Assembly (NCBI RefSeq): GCF_020748465.1
Contig: NZ_JAHZMP010000002.1
Location: 310,001-374,000, forward strand
DNA from: Terrisporobacter mayombei
GTDB lineage: Bacteria; Bacillota; Clostridia; Peptostreptococcales; Peptostreptococcaceae
Direction: 5' to 3'
Length of the DNA: 64,000 bases
Made by a program: the position numbers and the translations under genes
Notes under the pieces: model-generated
The model's input: only the letters and a program-made list of their open reading frames with translations
Database searches by the model: none
Told to the model about the DNA's origin: nothing
Part shown: in pieces, positions 51,779 through 60,163 of the stretch
Layout: each line of letters opens with the position of its first letter
Numbering within the stretch: the first letter of the stretch is position 1

Positions 51779-54270
51779 TTCGAGTAGGAAATAGAAAAAT
51801 AGTCCGCAAGTTGGCAGTCAGAAGCTTTTATGATGCCAGAACACGCAACATCATAGCTGTAATTGCAATTGCCCTAACTGCGCTTTTATTCACAAGCCTG
51901 TTTACCATGGGGTCTGGTATAGTGAAAAGTATGCAGCGAGCCGATACGATCCTGTCTGGGGGTGAAGGACATGCACGTATTAATTATATGACCGAATCAG
52001 AATATCGCACTATAAGCAGTCATCCATTGGTAAATGAAATAGCCTATTGTCGTAAACTTGCCGACAGCGTGGATAACGATTCCCTTATCAAGCGTCATAC
52101 AGAATTTTGGTATTATGATGATCTTGGGTTGAAATATGCGTTCGTTGAGCCGACGAGTGGGCATAGGCCACAGGAAGAAAATGAGATAATCACCGATACG
52201 ATGACACTAGAGATGCTTGGTGTTCCACAAAAACTGGGTGCTCATATAAAATTAGACTTTACCGTTCGCAATAAGAAAGTTACACGTGATTTCGTACTCG
52301 CTGGTTGGTGGAAGAGCTACCCGGGTGTACAGACTGGCACGATTCTTACTTCTCAAGCTTATGTGCAAGCTCATTTGGGTGAATTGAAAAGCACCTACCG
52401 CAATGATCGGGCAGAAACCGGAACCATCTCCGGAATTATAAAATTTGCAGACACACAAAATATTGAAAAAGATCTGGAGAAGGTAGTGGCAGAAAGCGGA
52501 CTTTCAATGGATACGAACGCACCCAACTATATAAATACAGGAATTAATCCGCTGTATTTATCGAAACAGACAACAATAGGAGTTGGAACAATCATCGCAC
52601 TTTCCTGTGCCTTGCTATTATTTGTATTCACAGGCTATTTGATCATCTATAATATTTTTCATATTTCCGTTTTGCGCGATATGCACTTTTATGGATTGCT
52701 AAAAACCATTGGAACTACAGGACGACAACTTTACGCGATCATTGGCCGACAGGCGTGGATGCTTTCGCTGATAGGTATTCCATTGGGACTTTGTGGTGGC
52801 TTTTTTGTGGGGAAGGCACTTCTACCGACGTTGCTGGCACGATCCAGCTTCAATGGAAATGTAGTAATTGTATCACCTAATCCTCTTATTTTTGTAGTGG
52901 CTGCCGTATTCACGCTAATTACAGTGTTTATCAGTACACGAAAGCCAGCAAAAATGGCATCAAAAGTATCTCCAATCGAAGCTGTTCGCTATACGGATGC
53001 TGATTTAAGCAGTGGTAAGAAAAGAAAGAAAAATACAAAGAATGGAACCCCTCAAAAAATGATGGCATGGGGAAATTTTGGGCGAAATAAGAAACGTACT
53101 GTTCTGGTGATTCTAAGTCTTTCGCTTAGCATCGTGCTAACCAATACGATTTTCAATTTCTCCCATAGCGTGGATGCGGAGAATGCTCTTAAAAATACCA
53201 ATGTTTCTGATTTTAGTATCGGTCAGGCTAACCTATTTTTTCAGTACCAAGTCAATGAAGAAAGTGCGCTTAGCGAAAGTTTTATCAGTGCAGTAAAAAA
53301 ACAGGATGGATTTAAAACAGGTGGTCGCCAATACGGTTGTAAAGCTACATACACAAGCAAAACCACCAAGCAGACAATCAATCAGCAGAAGGATGGTTCA
53401 TTCTCCACACATATATATGGTATGGATGAATTTCCGTTTTCGCGTGTGAAATTAGTTGATGGTGAAATAGATACAAAGAAACTTGAAACAGGGAAGTATA
53501 TTCTAGAGGGTGTCTGGGTAGATTCACGCGGTAATATGGATATGGACAGTATGAATCATAGTATTGGAGATAAAGTCAAATTGAATTATAACGGTAATAT
53601 TCATGAAGTAACTGTACTTGGTCATGTCGTCGCAAACGAGGCAAATACTTATGACTGGGTCGACTCCTGCTTCTTTTTTTCAGGGGATGTTTATAAAAAA
53701 ATCACCGGAAATACCTATGCAATGAGCTATGTATTTGATGTTACAGAAGATAAAGAAACTGACATGGAGCACTTTCTAAAACAGTATACGAATAGTGTTG
53801 AGCCAACAATGAGTTATAAATCCAAACTTACTACATTAGAAGGTGTTACGGAGATTAAGAATACCGTTGTATCGATTGGTGGCACGATATCATTTATTAT
53901 TGGAATCATTGGTATTTTGAATTTTATCAATACGATTTTAGCCAGTATCCTGATTCGTGGCAGAGAACTGGCTGTATTGCAAAGTATCGGCATGACTAGA
54001 AAACAGCTTGTCAAAATGCTATGCTTGGAGGGATACTATTATTCCACATTTACTGCGGTAATTTCCCTATTGTTAAGCCTTGGAAGTTCACTATTTATCG
54101 TGCGCCCACTATGTGATCAAATTTGGTTTTTAAACTTCAAATTTAATTTCTGGCCATTGGTAATCATATTCCCGTTATTATTTGTGCTAGGCTCTTTGAT
54201 TCCATATGTTACCTATCGATTTACAGGTAGGCAAAGTATTGTAGAACGTCTAAGGATTAACTGCTTATAA
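51775..54270 (+). CDS. Large FtsX/MacB-type permease
   Basis: The 831-residue permease has two FtsX-like units. One is an N-terminal helix (about 25-48) with an extracellular domain and three helices near 265-390. The other is a helix near 440-460 with a second extracellular domain and three helices near 695-815. The duplicated segments HFYGLLKTIGTTGRQLYAII and LAVLQSIGMTRKQLVKML show the internal repeat. Together with the ATPase it should protect against, or export, a peptide or antibiotic. The shape is unlike the ten-helix Bce permease at 24626. It ends the acquired block. Confidence 0.9.
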   Translation: MIRVGNRKIVRKLAVRSFYDARTRNIIAVIAIALTALLFTSLFTMGSGIVKSMQRADTILSGGEGHARINYMTESEYRTISSHPLVNEIAYCRKLADSVDNDSLIKRHTEFWYYDDLGLKYAFVEPTSGHRPQEENEIITDTMTLEMLGVPQKLGAHIKLDFTVRNKKVTRDFVLAGWWKSYPGVQTGTILTSQAYVQAHLGELKSTYRNDRAETGTISGIIKFADTQNIEKDLEKVVAESGLSMDTNAPNYINTGINPLYLSKQTTIGVGTIIALSCALLLFVFTGYLIIYNIFHISVLRDMHFYGLLKTIGTTGRQLYAIIGRQAWMLSLIGIPLGLCGGFFVGKALLPTLLARSSFNGNVVIVSPNPLIFVVAAVFTLITVFISTRKPAKMASKVSPIEAVRYTDADLSSGKKRKKNTKNGTPQKMMAWGNFGRNKKRTVLVILSLSLSIVLTNTIFNFSHSVDAENALKNTNVSDFSIGQANLFFQYQVNEESALSESFISAVKKQDGFKTGGRQYGCKATYTSKTTKQTINQQKDGSFSTHIYGMDEFPFSRVKLVDGEIDTKKLETGKYILEGVWVDSRGNMDMDSMNHSIGDKVKLNYNGNIHEVTVLGHVVANEANTYDWVDSCFFFSGDVYKKITGNTYAMSYVFDVTEDKETDMEHFLKQYTNSVEPTMSYKSKLTTLEGVTEIKNTVVSIGGTISFIIGIIGILNFINTILASILIRGRELAVLQSIGMTRKQLVKMLCLEGYYYSTFTAVISLLLSLGSSLFIVRPLCDQIWFLNFKFNFWPLVIIFPLLFVLGSLIPYVTYRFTGRQSIVERLRINCL

Positions 54271-54320
54271 CTCCAATAGTAGGAGTTTGTTTTATCAATC
54301 CTAAATGTGGTTAATTCGCT

Positions 54321-54515
54321 ATGAGTGATAGGAATGTATCAAGACTTTTATAAGTGAATTATAATCATGTGTATCTTACGTGTGGCAAAACAGAATTAAA
54401 GTTTGATAGTATCAAAGTTTTGATATATAACGGTGATGGCTTTACTATGTCATACAAGAGATTAGAAAATGGTAAGTTTAAGTGCTACGGGATAATAATA
54501 AAGCAAAAGAGTTAA
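54321..54515 (+). pseudogene. Decayed IS66-type tnpB (Orf2) remnant
   Basis: One frame from ATG 54321 runs to TAA 54513-54515 with a stop at 54351-54353. It contains HVYLTCGKTELK and, immediately after, IKVLIYNGDGFTMSYKRLEN and GKFK. These match the start and the end of IS66 TnpB proteins (VYLVCGxTD... and IKxLYWDGDGFxLxYKRLExGxFxWP) with the middle deleted. No transposase or ends are visible. It marks an old insertion beside the G+C-richer module. Confidence 0.7.
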
Positions 54516-54567
54516 CTGTAATTTTAAATTAAGATGTAAAAGCTGAACAATAATATAAAACTAGAAC

Positions 54568-54604
54568 ATACTCACTTTACACTAGTGGATATGCTTTTAT
54601 TTTA
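54568..54604 (+). terminator. Hairpin after the IS66 remnant
   Basis: CATACTCACT pairs with AGTGGATATG (one mismatch), followed by CTTTTATTTT. It may belong to the former element or to the ABC operon. Confidence 0.5.
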
Positions 54605-54606
54605 TT

Positions 54607-54642
54607 AATAAAGGTATGCACAAAAATGTGCATACCTTTATT
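54607..54642. terminator. Strong bidirectional terminator
   Basis: AATAAAGGTATGCAC pairs perfectly with GTGCATACCTTTATT around six bases. It insulates the acquired block from dgt. Confidence 0.75.
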
Positions 54643-54753
54643 TGCTAGAAGATATATGAAGATAAGGATGCTGATAAGAATAGTAAGAGACATAAATAAA
54701 TAGTGTTATAATATTATTAATATATAACTTATATTTATATATGGAGGGTGATT

Positions 54754-55977
54754 ATGTACAAAAAATTTTCTGATGTAGCAATTAATGAATATGGAAATTG
54801 CAAAGAAGCAGTTTTAAGACAAAAAGAACTATACTCAAGAAATAATGATATGAGAAGTGAGTTTGAAAGGGATTATACGAGAATTTTACACTGTTTAGCA
54901 TATAGAAGATTAAAACATAAGACACAAGTATTTTTTAATACACAAAATGATCATATTTGCACAAGAATGGAGCATGTATCTCATGTGGAATCAGTAAGTT
55001 ATATTATAGCAAAAGCCTTGGGGCTAAACTTCGAATTAACAAAAGCCATAGCAACAGGTCACGATTTGGGCCATGCACCCTTTGGTCATGAGGGAGAAAA
55101 TGCTATTAAAAAAATATTAGAAGAAAATCTAAATTATTCTTTTTGGCATGAAAAAAATGGTTTAAAAGTAGTGGATAAGTTGGAATTGCTGCAAGATAAT
55201 AAGGGGAATCTAAGTAACTTGAATCTTACATATGCGGTGAGGGATGGTATAATCTGTCATTGTGGTGAAGTAGATGAAAATGGGATTTTTCCTAGAAAAA
55301 ATTTCATAGATTTAAATACTATAACAAATCCTGGACAGGTTCAACCTTACACTTGGGAAGGTTGTGTTGTGAAAATTGCTGACAAAATAGCTTATCTTGG
55401 AAGGGATATAGAAGATGCACTTCTTTTAAAAATAATTAGTCGTGATGATTTAAAAGACGTATATGAACTGGGACATAAGTACGGCCAAAAAATAGTAAAC
55501 ACTTCAGTAATAATGCACGAATTAATGTGCGATCTTATTGAAAACAGTTCCATTGAAAATGGAATTTGCTTTTCTCATGAAAAACAGAACTTTATTGATT
55601 CAATAAAAAAATTCAACTATGAAAAAATATATAATAATGAAAAATTTAGTTACTATAAAAAATATGCCAACTTAGTAATTAACAGTATATTTGAAGAACT
55701 ATTCAAATATTATGACAAAGAAAATACCATAAATAATTTACAAGCTAATATAGATAAGAAGTACAGATTTGTTCTAAGTGATTTTAAAGGGTGGATAATA
55801 AAATATTGTGATGAAAGTATTTTTGATACTAAGGACTTGAAAAATAGCCTTAATAATGTAAAGGTTTATGGAACTTTACATAGTGAAAAGATATATAAAG
55901 AAGCCATAGTAGATTATATTTCTTGCATGACAGATGCATATGCGATTAAATGTTTTAATGAGTTGATATGCTTTTAA
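54754..55977 (+). CDS. dgt: dGTP triphosphohydrolase-like HD protein
   Basis: This HD-domain enzyme should split dNTPs into nucleoside and triphosphate. The 407-residue protein has RDYTRILHCLAYRRLKHKTQVF near the start. The metal site is formed by His in RMEHVSHVESV, the HD pair in ATGHDLGHAPFGHEGE and a later Asp in VKIADKIAYLGRDIEDA. ATG 54754 follows GGAGGG; GTG 54748 overlaps that site. It returns to the low G+C of the main chromosome and is transcribed alone. Confidence 0.9.
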   Translation: MYKKFSDVAINEYGNCKEAVLRQKELYSRNNDMRSEFERDYTRILHCLAYRRLKHKTQVFFNTQNDHICTRMEHVSHVESVSYIIAKALGLNFELTKAIATGHDLGHAPFGHEGENAIKKILEENLNYSFWHEKNGLKVVDKLELLQDNKGNLSNLNLTYAVRDGIICHCGEVDENGIFPRKNFIDLNTITNPGQVQPYTWEGCVVKIADKIAYLGRDIEDALLLKIISRDDLKDVYELGHKYGQKIVNTSVIMHELMCDLIENSSIENGICFSHEKQNFIDSIKKFNYEKIYNNEKFSYYKKYANLVINSIFEELFKYYDKENTINNLQANIDKKYRFVLSDFKGWIIKYCDESIFDTKDLKNSLNNVKVYGTLHSEKIYKEAIVDYISCMTDAYAIKCFNELICF

Positions 55978-56178
55978 TGATAAAAACTTAACAAAAAAGA
56001 TGGATTTGCTATAAAAAAGTGTGTTTAAATATTTTATCACTATACAATTAAGCTTTGTGAATTTTAAAAATGGGTATACCTATTGTTATAAAAGACAAAT
56101 AAATTTTGAGCCAAATAAGCAAAAATATGATAATATATTAAGTATTTCAATAATTAAAATCATCAAGGAGAAAAATTT

Positions 56179-56619
56179 ATGCAACAAGTAAATGAATTAA
56201 ATTTATTCATACAAAAGAATCAAAATTTTTATGAAGAAAAATTTAGAAAAATGGATGATTCAGGAAAGAGCATATCTTGGAACTGGGCAGCATTTTTTAT
56301 GGGCATATATTGGATGATATATAGAAAAATGTATTTTAAAGCAGGTGCATTTTTTATATTAAGCTTAGTAGCATCTTCTACACCATATATTGGAGGAATA
56401 CTAAACCTTGCAGTTTTAATTGGTATAGGAATATATGCAAATGCATTATACCAGGATCAGATACGTGTAAATATGGAAAAAACAAAGGGACTATTACCTG
56501 AGGCTAAAGAGATAATTGCTAAGAAAAGAGGGGGAACAAACTTACCTCTTGCAATTGGATTATACGCAGTACAGAACATATTGGCCATAATAATTTTAGT
56601 TATGGTTTCAAAAATGTAA
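56179..56619 (+). CDS. DUF2628-type membrane protein
   Basis: The 146-residue protein has a soluble N-terminus, then the family core SWNWAAFFMGIYWMIYRKMY (residues 34-53), two further membrane segments and a C-terminal one. Function is unknown. AAGGAG precedes the ATG. It is a single gene with a terminator. Confidence 0.78.
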   Translation: MQQVNELNLFIQKNQNFYEEKFRKMDDSGKSISWNWAAFFMGIYWMIYRKMYFKAGAFFILSLVASSTPYIGGILNLAVLIGIGIYANALYQDQIRVNMEKTKGLLPEAKEIIAKKRGGTNLPLAIGLYAVQNILAIIILVMVSKM

Positions 56620-56622
56620 ATT

Positions 56623-56664
56623 AAAATAGCATCCACTAATTTATTTTAGTGAATGCTATTTTTG
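56623..56664. terminator. Bidirectional terminator after the DUF2628 gene
   Basis: AAAATAGCAT-CCACTAA pairs with TTAGTGAATGCTATTTT, with one mismatch. Confidence 0.85.
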
Positions 56665-56665
56665 C

Positions 56666-57103
56666 TTATTTTAAACCTAAATCTGATAGCATGCTAGATA
56701 TTCCATATGCTTCATCATATTTTGAGTAGTAATCTTTAAATACATCATCCACATTGGAATCTCTAAATACCTCAAATTCAATTCCTTTAAACTCGCCTAT
56801 AATACATTTTAAATTAGTATTATTTAAGTAATCTATTAATCTTAATATATACTCTTTTATATCTTCTTCAGGTAGTACATTTAACCCATCAATATTTTCA
56901 GCTACTATACAAGCAGAGTCATTTAGTTCTTCTGTTGAAAGGCTATTATCTAATTTAGATATTATACTTTCCAACTCTTCTTGGCTAAGTTCTAAGTCAT
57001 CTATATTTTTATCATCTAAAATTTCTTGTATTTTATCTAAAATCATAGACTCATTCCAAGTATATTTATTAGATGTTATTTTATTATCAATCTTATTGTT
57101 CAT
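56666..57103 (-). CDS. Acidic hypothetical protein (145 aa)
   Basis: A soluble, very acidic, mostly helical protein with two similar helices in the first half (ILDDKNIDDLELSQEELESI). It has no Cys-rich or membrane part apart from two single Cys. I recognise no family. GAGGAG lies before the start on the minus strand and TATAAT lies upstream. It is a single gene, convergent with the DUF2628 gene. Confidence 0.7.
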   Translation of the reverse strand: MNNKIDNKITSNKYTWNESMILDKIQEILDDKNIDDLELSQEELESIISKLDNSLSTEELNDSACIVAENIDGLNVLPEEDIKEYILRLIDYLNNTNLKCIIGEFKGIEFEVFRDSNVDDVFKDYYSKYDEAYGISSMLSDLGLK

Positions 57104-57283
57104 TTTAAAAATCTCCTCATATTAATTTAATGTTATTATATCAAAAATTTTGAATTTTATCAGCAGGAGTAGCTTTTAGAATTTTTCATGGATAATGAAG
57201 AAGAATAGTAAATTTTTATATGATATAATAAGAAAAACATATTATCATAAAATAAATACATAAGTAAAATTGGAAAGGTTGGG

Positions 57284-57700
57284 ATGAAGATGATAAAGCC
57301 AATTATGAAAGACGTATTGTTTTTAGGAGAAAAATCAGAACTAGCTACTAAAGAGGATATATATGTAGTTGATGACTTAATTGATACATTGAGAGCAAAT
57401 CTTGACAACTGTGTTGGAATGGCAGCAAATATGATAGGCATTAAGAAATGTATAATTGTATTTGCCGTAGGAAATGCAATAGTTCCAATGATTAACCCAG
57501 TTATAACTAAGAAAGAAAATAGTTATGTGACAGAGGAAAGCTGTTTATCTTTAATAGGTGTTAGACAAACAACAAGATATGAAACAATAGAGGTTGAATA
57601 TTTTGACAAAAGTTTCAAAAAACAAAAGAATATATTTAATGGATTTGTAGCACAAATTATTCAACATGAAGTTGATCATTGTAACGGAATAATTATTTAG
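57284..57700 (+). CDS. def: Peptide deformylase-like protein with variant motif I
   Basis: The 138-residue protein has the three deformylase motifs: GMAANMIG (usual GLAAPQIG), EESCLS (usual EGCLS, metal Cys) and QHEVDHCNG (metal His pair and catalytic Glu). The glutamine of motif I is replaced, giving the GMAAN form found in small second deformylases of clostridia. The protein is shorter than the normal housekeeping enzyme (about 150-165). It may deformylate nascent peptides slowly or have another substrate. ATG 57284 follows AAAGG; ATG 57290 is the other option. Confidence 0.85.
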   Translation: MKMIKPIMKDVLFLGEKSELATKEDIYVVDDLIDTLRANLDNCVGMAANMIGIKKCIIVFAVGNAIVPMINPVITKKENSYVTEESCLSLIGVRQTTRYETIEVEYFDKSFKKQKNIFNGFVAQIIQHEVDHCNGIII

Positions 57701-57704
57701 AGAT

Positions 57705-57738
57705 GAGATACTAGTAGAAATACTGGTATCTTTTTTTC
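57705..57738 (+). terminator. Terminator after the deformylase-like gene
   Basis: AGATACTAGTA pairs with TACTGGTATCT around GAAA, followed by T7. Confidence 0.88.
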
Positions 57739-57871
57739 TGAAATTTTTGAATACAATACACTATTTTACTGGAATTGTGTACAATTCAACCTTTTAACAA
57801 CAAAATAAGACATGGAAGAATTTTCTATATTTGAAAATATAAAAAAATTTTAAAAAAAATTAAAAAAGGTG

Positions 57872-57900
57872 TAGAAAAAAATAAAAATAAGATGTATAAT
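57872..57900 (+). promoter_or_regulatory. Promoter of the TSUP gene
   Basis: TAGAAA, 17 bases and TATAAT (57895-57900). The implied start near 57907 rules out the upstream TTG at 57906 as start codon. Confidence 0.55.
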
Positions 57901-57947
57901 CGTTCTTGGCAAAAAAAATATTAAATTTTAAGGGGGCTAAAGCAATT

Positions 57948-58841
57948 ATGCTAACAGCAATTTTAGGCGCATTAGGCGTTATAACAGCAGGTTACACAAC
58001 AGTTTACGTAAATGACTTTAGGAAAAACAGAGATGCATCGAAGGCAAACGTATTCAAATCAGGACTGGTTATAGGATTCATAACAGATTTTCTAGATGCA
58101 ATAGGAGTAGGTTCTTTTGCAACAACAACAGCAATTTTAAAATTCAGTAAGAAAGTACATGTACCAGATAAGTTGTTACCAGGAACATTAAACGTCGCTC
58201 ATGCATTACCTATGATAACGCAAGCGTTTTTATCACTTAATGCAATATCTGTAGACATCACTACATTAATATGTATGATAGTATCAGCAGTTGTAGGTTC
58301 TTGGATAGGAGCTGGTATAATATCAAAATTACCAGAGAAAAAAGTTCAATTAACTATGGGGGTTGCTCTTGCGGGAACAGCTGTATTATTAGTATTAGGT
58401 CAATTAGGATTAATGCCATCAGGTGGAGAGGCAATGGGTCTTACTGGTGGAAAATTAATAGTAGGTATAGTTGGTAACTTTATACTTGGAGCTTTAATGA
58501 CAGCAGGTATAGGATTATATGCACCATGTATGGCAATGATTGCACTTCTTGGGATGAATCCAAAGGCAGCATTCCCAATAATGATGGGTGCTTGTGCATT
58601 TGTTGGGCCAATAGCAAGTACAAAGTTCGTCAAAGAAGGAGCTTATGAAAGAGAAGTATCTATGGGTATAACTATAGGTGGGGTAATAGGTTCAGTTCTT
58701 GCATTATTATTCGTAACTAACATGCCAGTATATTGGTTAAAATGGTTAGTAGTTTTAGTTGTTGTTTATACCTCAGTAACTATGTTTAAAGCAGCTATGG
58801 CTAAAGAAGTAGAAACTCAAACAGAGGCAAAAGCAAGCTAA
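57948..58841 (+). CDS. TauE/SafE-family (TSUP) membrane permease
   Basis: The 297-residue protein has about eight membrane segments and the TSUP repeat pattern: KSGLVIGFITDFLDAIGVGSFATTTAIL in the first half and GIGLYAPCMAMIALLGMNPKAAFPIMMGACAF in the second. Members carry sulfite, sulfoacetate, thiosulfate or other small organic anions. No sulfur gene is adjacent, so the substrate is open. ATG 57948 lies 11 bases after AAGGGGG. Confidence 0.85.
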   Translation: MLTAILGALGVITAGYTTVYVNDFRKNRDASKANVFKSGLVIGFITDFLDAIGVGSFATTTAILKFSKKVHVPDKLLPGTLNVAHALPMITQAFLSLNAISVDITTLICMIVSAVVGSWIGAGIISKLPEKKVQLTMGVALAGTAVLLVLGQLGLMPSGGEAMGLTGGKLIVGIVGNFILGALMTAGIGLYAPCMAMIALLGMNPKAAFPIMMGACAFVGPIASTKFVKEGAYEREVSMGITIGGVIGSVLALLFVTNMPVYWLKWLVVLVVVYTSVTMFKAAMAKEVETQTEAKAS

Positions 58842-58872
58842 TATTTAATATTAAATTAATTAAAAAGATATA

Positions 58873-58910
58873 AAAGTCTACATTTATGAAAATAAGGTAG
58901 ACTTCTTTTA
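58873..58910 (+). terminator. Terminator after the TSUP gene
   Basis: AAGTCTAC pairs with GTAGACTT, followed by CTTTTA. Confidence 0.7.
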
Positions 58911-58967
58911 TGCAAGTAAATGTTTATAATAATAAAAGTTTTATTAATGATATATTTCAAAAAAACC

Positions 58968-58997
58968 TTGACATTAAGTTAAAAATACTAATATAAT
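58968..58997 (+). promoter_or_regulatory. Promoter of the M-box/mgtA transcript
   Basis: TTGACA (58968-58973), 18 bases and TATAAT (58992-58997), both perfect. The riboswitch starts about 20 bases later. Confidence 0.85.
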
Positions 58998-59017
58998 GGT
59001 ATTACAAATTAAAAAAA

Positions 59018-59163
59018 TCGGTAGGTGAGGTTACCTTAGGGATACGGGTTGATGCCGCGAAATAGTGGAGACACTATTAGATGGTTAGCAGGATACATCG
59101 GAAAAAGAAGGTGTATTTTAATTCAATTACATTGCCCTAAGAAGCTAAAGCTTGAACGAGAAT
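59018..59163 (+). ncRNA. M-box (ykoK) magnesium riboswitch
   Basis: The RNA shows the conserved M-box blocks in order: GTAGGTGAGGTTACC (59021-59035), GGGATACGGGTTGATGCC (59039-59056), an AAATAGTG/CACTAT hairpin, GGATACATCGG...AAGGTGTATT (59091-59117) and CTAAGAAGCTAAAGCTTG (59137-59154). A terminator follows. Mg2+ binding should favour termination, as in Bacillus mgtE and ykoK leaders. The gene controlled is the Mg2+ P-type ATPase at 60164. Confidence 0.85.
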
Positions 59164-59187
59164 TATAGATATATTATTTATTGTATA

Positions 59188-59227
59188 CAAATCCTTGTTT
59201 AGCTATGGCTTCACGAGGATTTTTTTA
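59188..59227 (+). terminator. Riboswitch expression-platform terminator
   Basis: AAATCCTTG pairs with CGAGGATTT, with additional pairing of TAGC and GCTT inside, followed by T7. It lies directly after the M-box. Confidence 0.8.
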
Positions 59228-59263
59228 TTGAATTCAAAAAATGATAAGAAGGAAGGTGAGATT

Positions 59264-59386
59264 GTGGAATCAGGTAGTCAGAGTAATAATTACTGTTGGA
59301 AAATAGTTGGTGTAAAACAAAAATTGGAATATGGGATTAGGATGTCTATTTGGTGTCATTTTTCTCCCATAATATATACTTATTAA
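59264..59386 (+). CDS. Possible 40-aa peptide downstream of the M-box
   Basis: GTG 59264 is preceded by GGAAGGTGAG and opens 40 codons ending at 59386. The product contains Cys, Trp and Tyr (NNYCWKIVG, MSIWCHF) and no clear membrane helix. It lies in the leader between the riboswitch and the next genes. The frame could be accidental. Confidence 0.35.
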   Translation: MESGSQSNNYCWKIVGVKQKLEYGIRMSIWCHFSPIIYTY

Positions 59387-59577
59387 AATAAACAAAAATA
59401 TGTTTATATATAACAATTAACGATAAACACCTCTTAATAATTTCCAATAGTAAGAAATAATAAAATAGTGAATTTAGCTATTTAGTTATGCAAAAAAACT
59501 TTGGAGAGCAAGGGGTGTATTTTTGCGGCCTTTTTTAAGAAATATTGAGATGATGTATGAGAAAGGGGAGAGATAAA

Positions 59578-59895
59578 ATGTTAAAAGAAATTATAGTTTT
59601 ACTTATGTTTAGTATTATGTTTATGATTGTGTCATATGCCTTATACACTGGCAAGGCATTAAAATATATGAAATCTTATGAAGCAATGAGGGATGAAGAC
59701 AAAGAAAAAATAAAAGTAATTCCACTTTGCCGAAATATAAGCGTAGCAATTTTCCTAGCAGCAATTATATTTTTTATAGCAGCGTGTTCATTACAATTTA
59801 GAGAAAACTTGTTTCAATGGTTCATTGTAATTTGGATAATAGGTTGTGCTATTGATCTATGGTACATTAATAAATCAAAAAAATATGAAAACTAG
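59578..59895 (+). CDS. DUF3784-like small membrane protein (105 aa)
   Basis: Three membrane segments (about 4-24, 52-72 and 79-97) with a basic end (NKSKKYEN). The size and pattern fit the DUF3784 group, which is of unknown function. ATG 59578 follows GGGGAGAG. It lies on the M-box transcript before mgtA, so Mg2+ limitation should raise its expression. It could help the transporter, but this is only position-based. The stretch 59387-59577 before it holds no ORF. Confidence 0.6.
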   Translation: MLKEIIVLLMFSIMFMIVSYALYTGKALKYMKSYEAMRDEDKEKIKVIPLCRNISVAIFLAAIIFFIAACSLQFRENLFQWFIVIWIIGCAIDLWYINKSKKYEN

Positions 59896-59975
59896 TTCTT
59901 AATAAAAAAGCAAAATTTTTAGTGAGCTAAATGCTTTGGCGTTTATATAGATATTAAAAAGAAAGAGAAGAGGTG

Positions 59976-60089
59976 ATGAAAGTGGATTCCCAAAGGAATA
60001 AAGGCATAAAAGGTCAAGGAAGCAAAATTAATAATAATGATGATGAAGTTCCTATAATTCATTTTTCATCACAAATTTATAATAAATAA
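59976..60089 (+). CDS. 37-aa peptide, candidate mgtA leader peptide
   Basis: ATG 59976 stands after AGAAGAGG and opens 37 codons ending at TAA 60087-60089. The peptide has a basic first half, then NNNDDEVPIIHF with consecutive acidic residues before a proline. It ends 14 bases before a hairpin that can mask the mgtA ribosome binding site. Enterobacterial MgtL leaders use acidic/proline stretches to sense low Mg2+ by ribosome instability; this is a parallel only in form. Confidence 0.5.
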   Translation: MKVDSQRNKGIKGQGSKINNNDDEVPIIHFSSQIYNK

Positions 60090-60102
60090 TTTAGACATTC
60101 CT

Positions 60103-60154
60103 ACCTTTAATTTTGTGCCTAAAAAACAGGTTGTTATAAAACAAAATTAAGGAG
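60103..60154 (+). promoter_or_regulatory. Hairpin that can sequester the mgtA ribosome binding site
   Basis: ACCTTTAATTTTGT (60103-60116) pairs with ACAAAATTAAGG (60141-60152) over about 12 bp (one G-U), covering the first G bases of the GGAGG site at 60151-60155. It would lower translation of mgtA unless opened. Confidence 0.5.
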
Positions 60155-60163
60155 GTATTAGAA

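Noticed and set aside
49137..54642. Complete insertion sequence or transposon around the acquired block
   Set aside because: I found only a decayed tnpB piece on the right and a 13-codon ORF on the left; no transposase, no matching terminal repeats and no target duplication could be seen.
58271..58477. 68-codon plus-strand frame within the TSUP gene
   Set aside because: It lies in another frame of a conserved permease and has no support of its own.
59195..59263. Upstream part of an open frame that begins inside the M-box terminator
   Set aside because: A start within the terminator stem would be untranslatable; only the part from GTG 59264 has a ribosome binding site.
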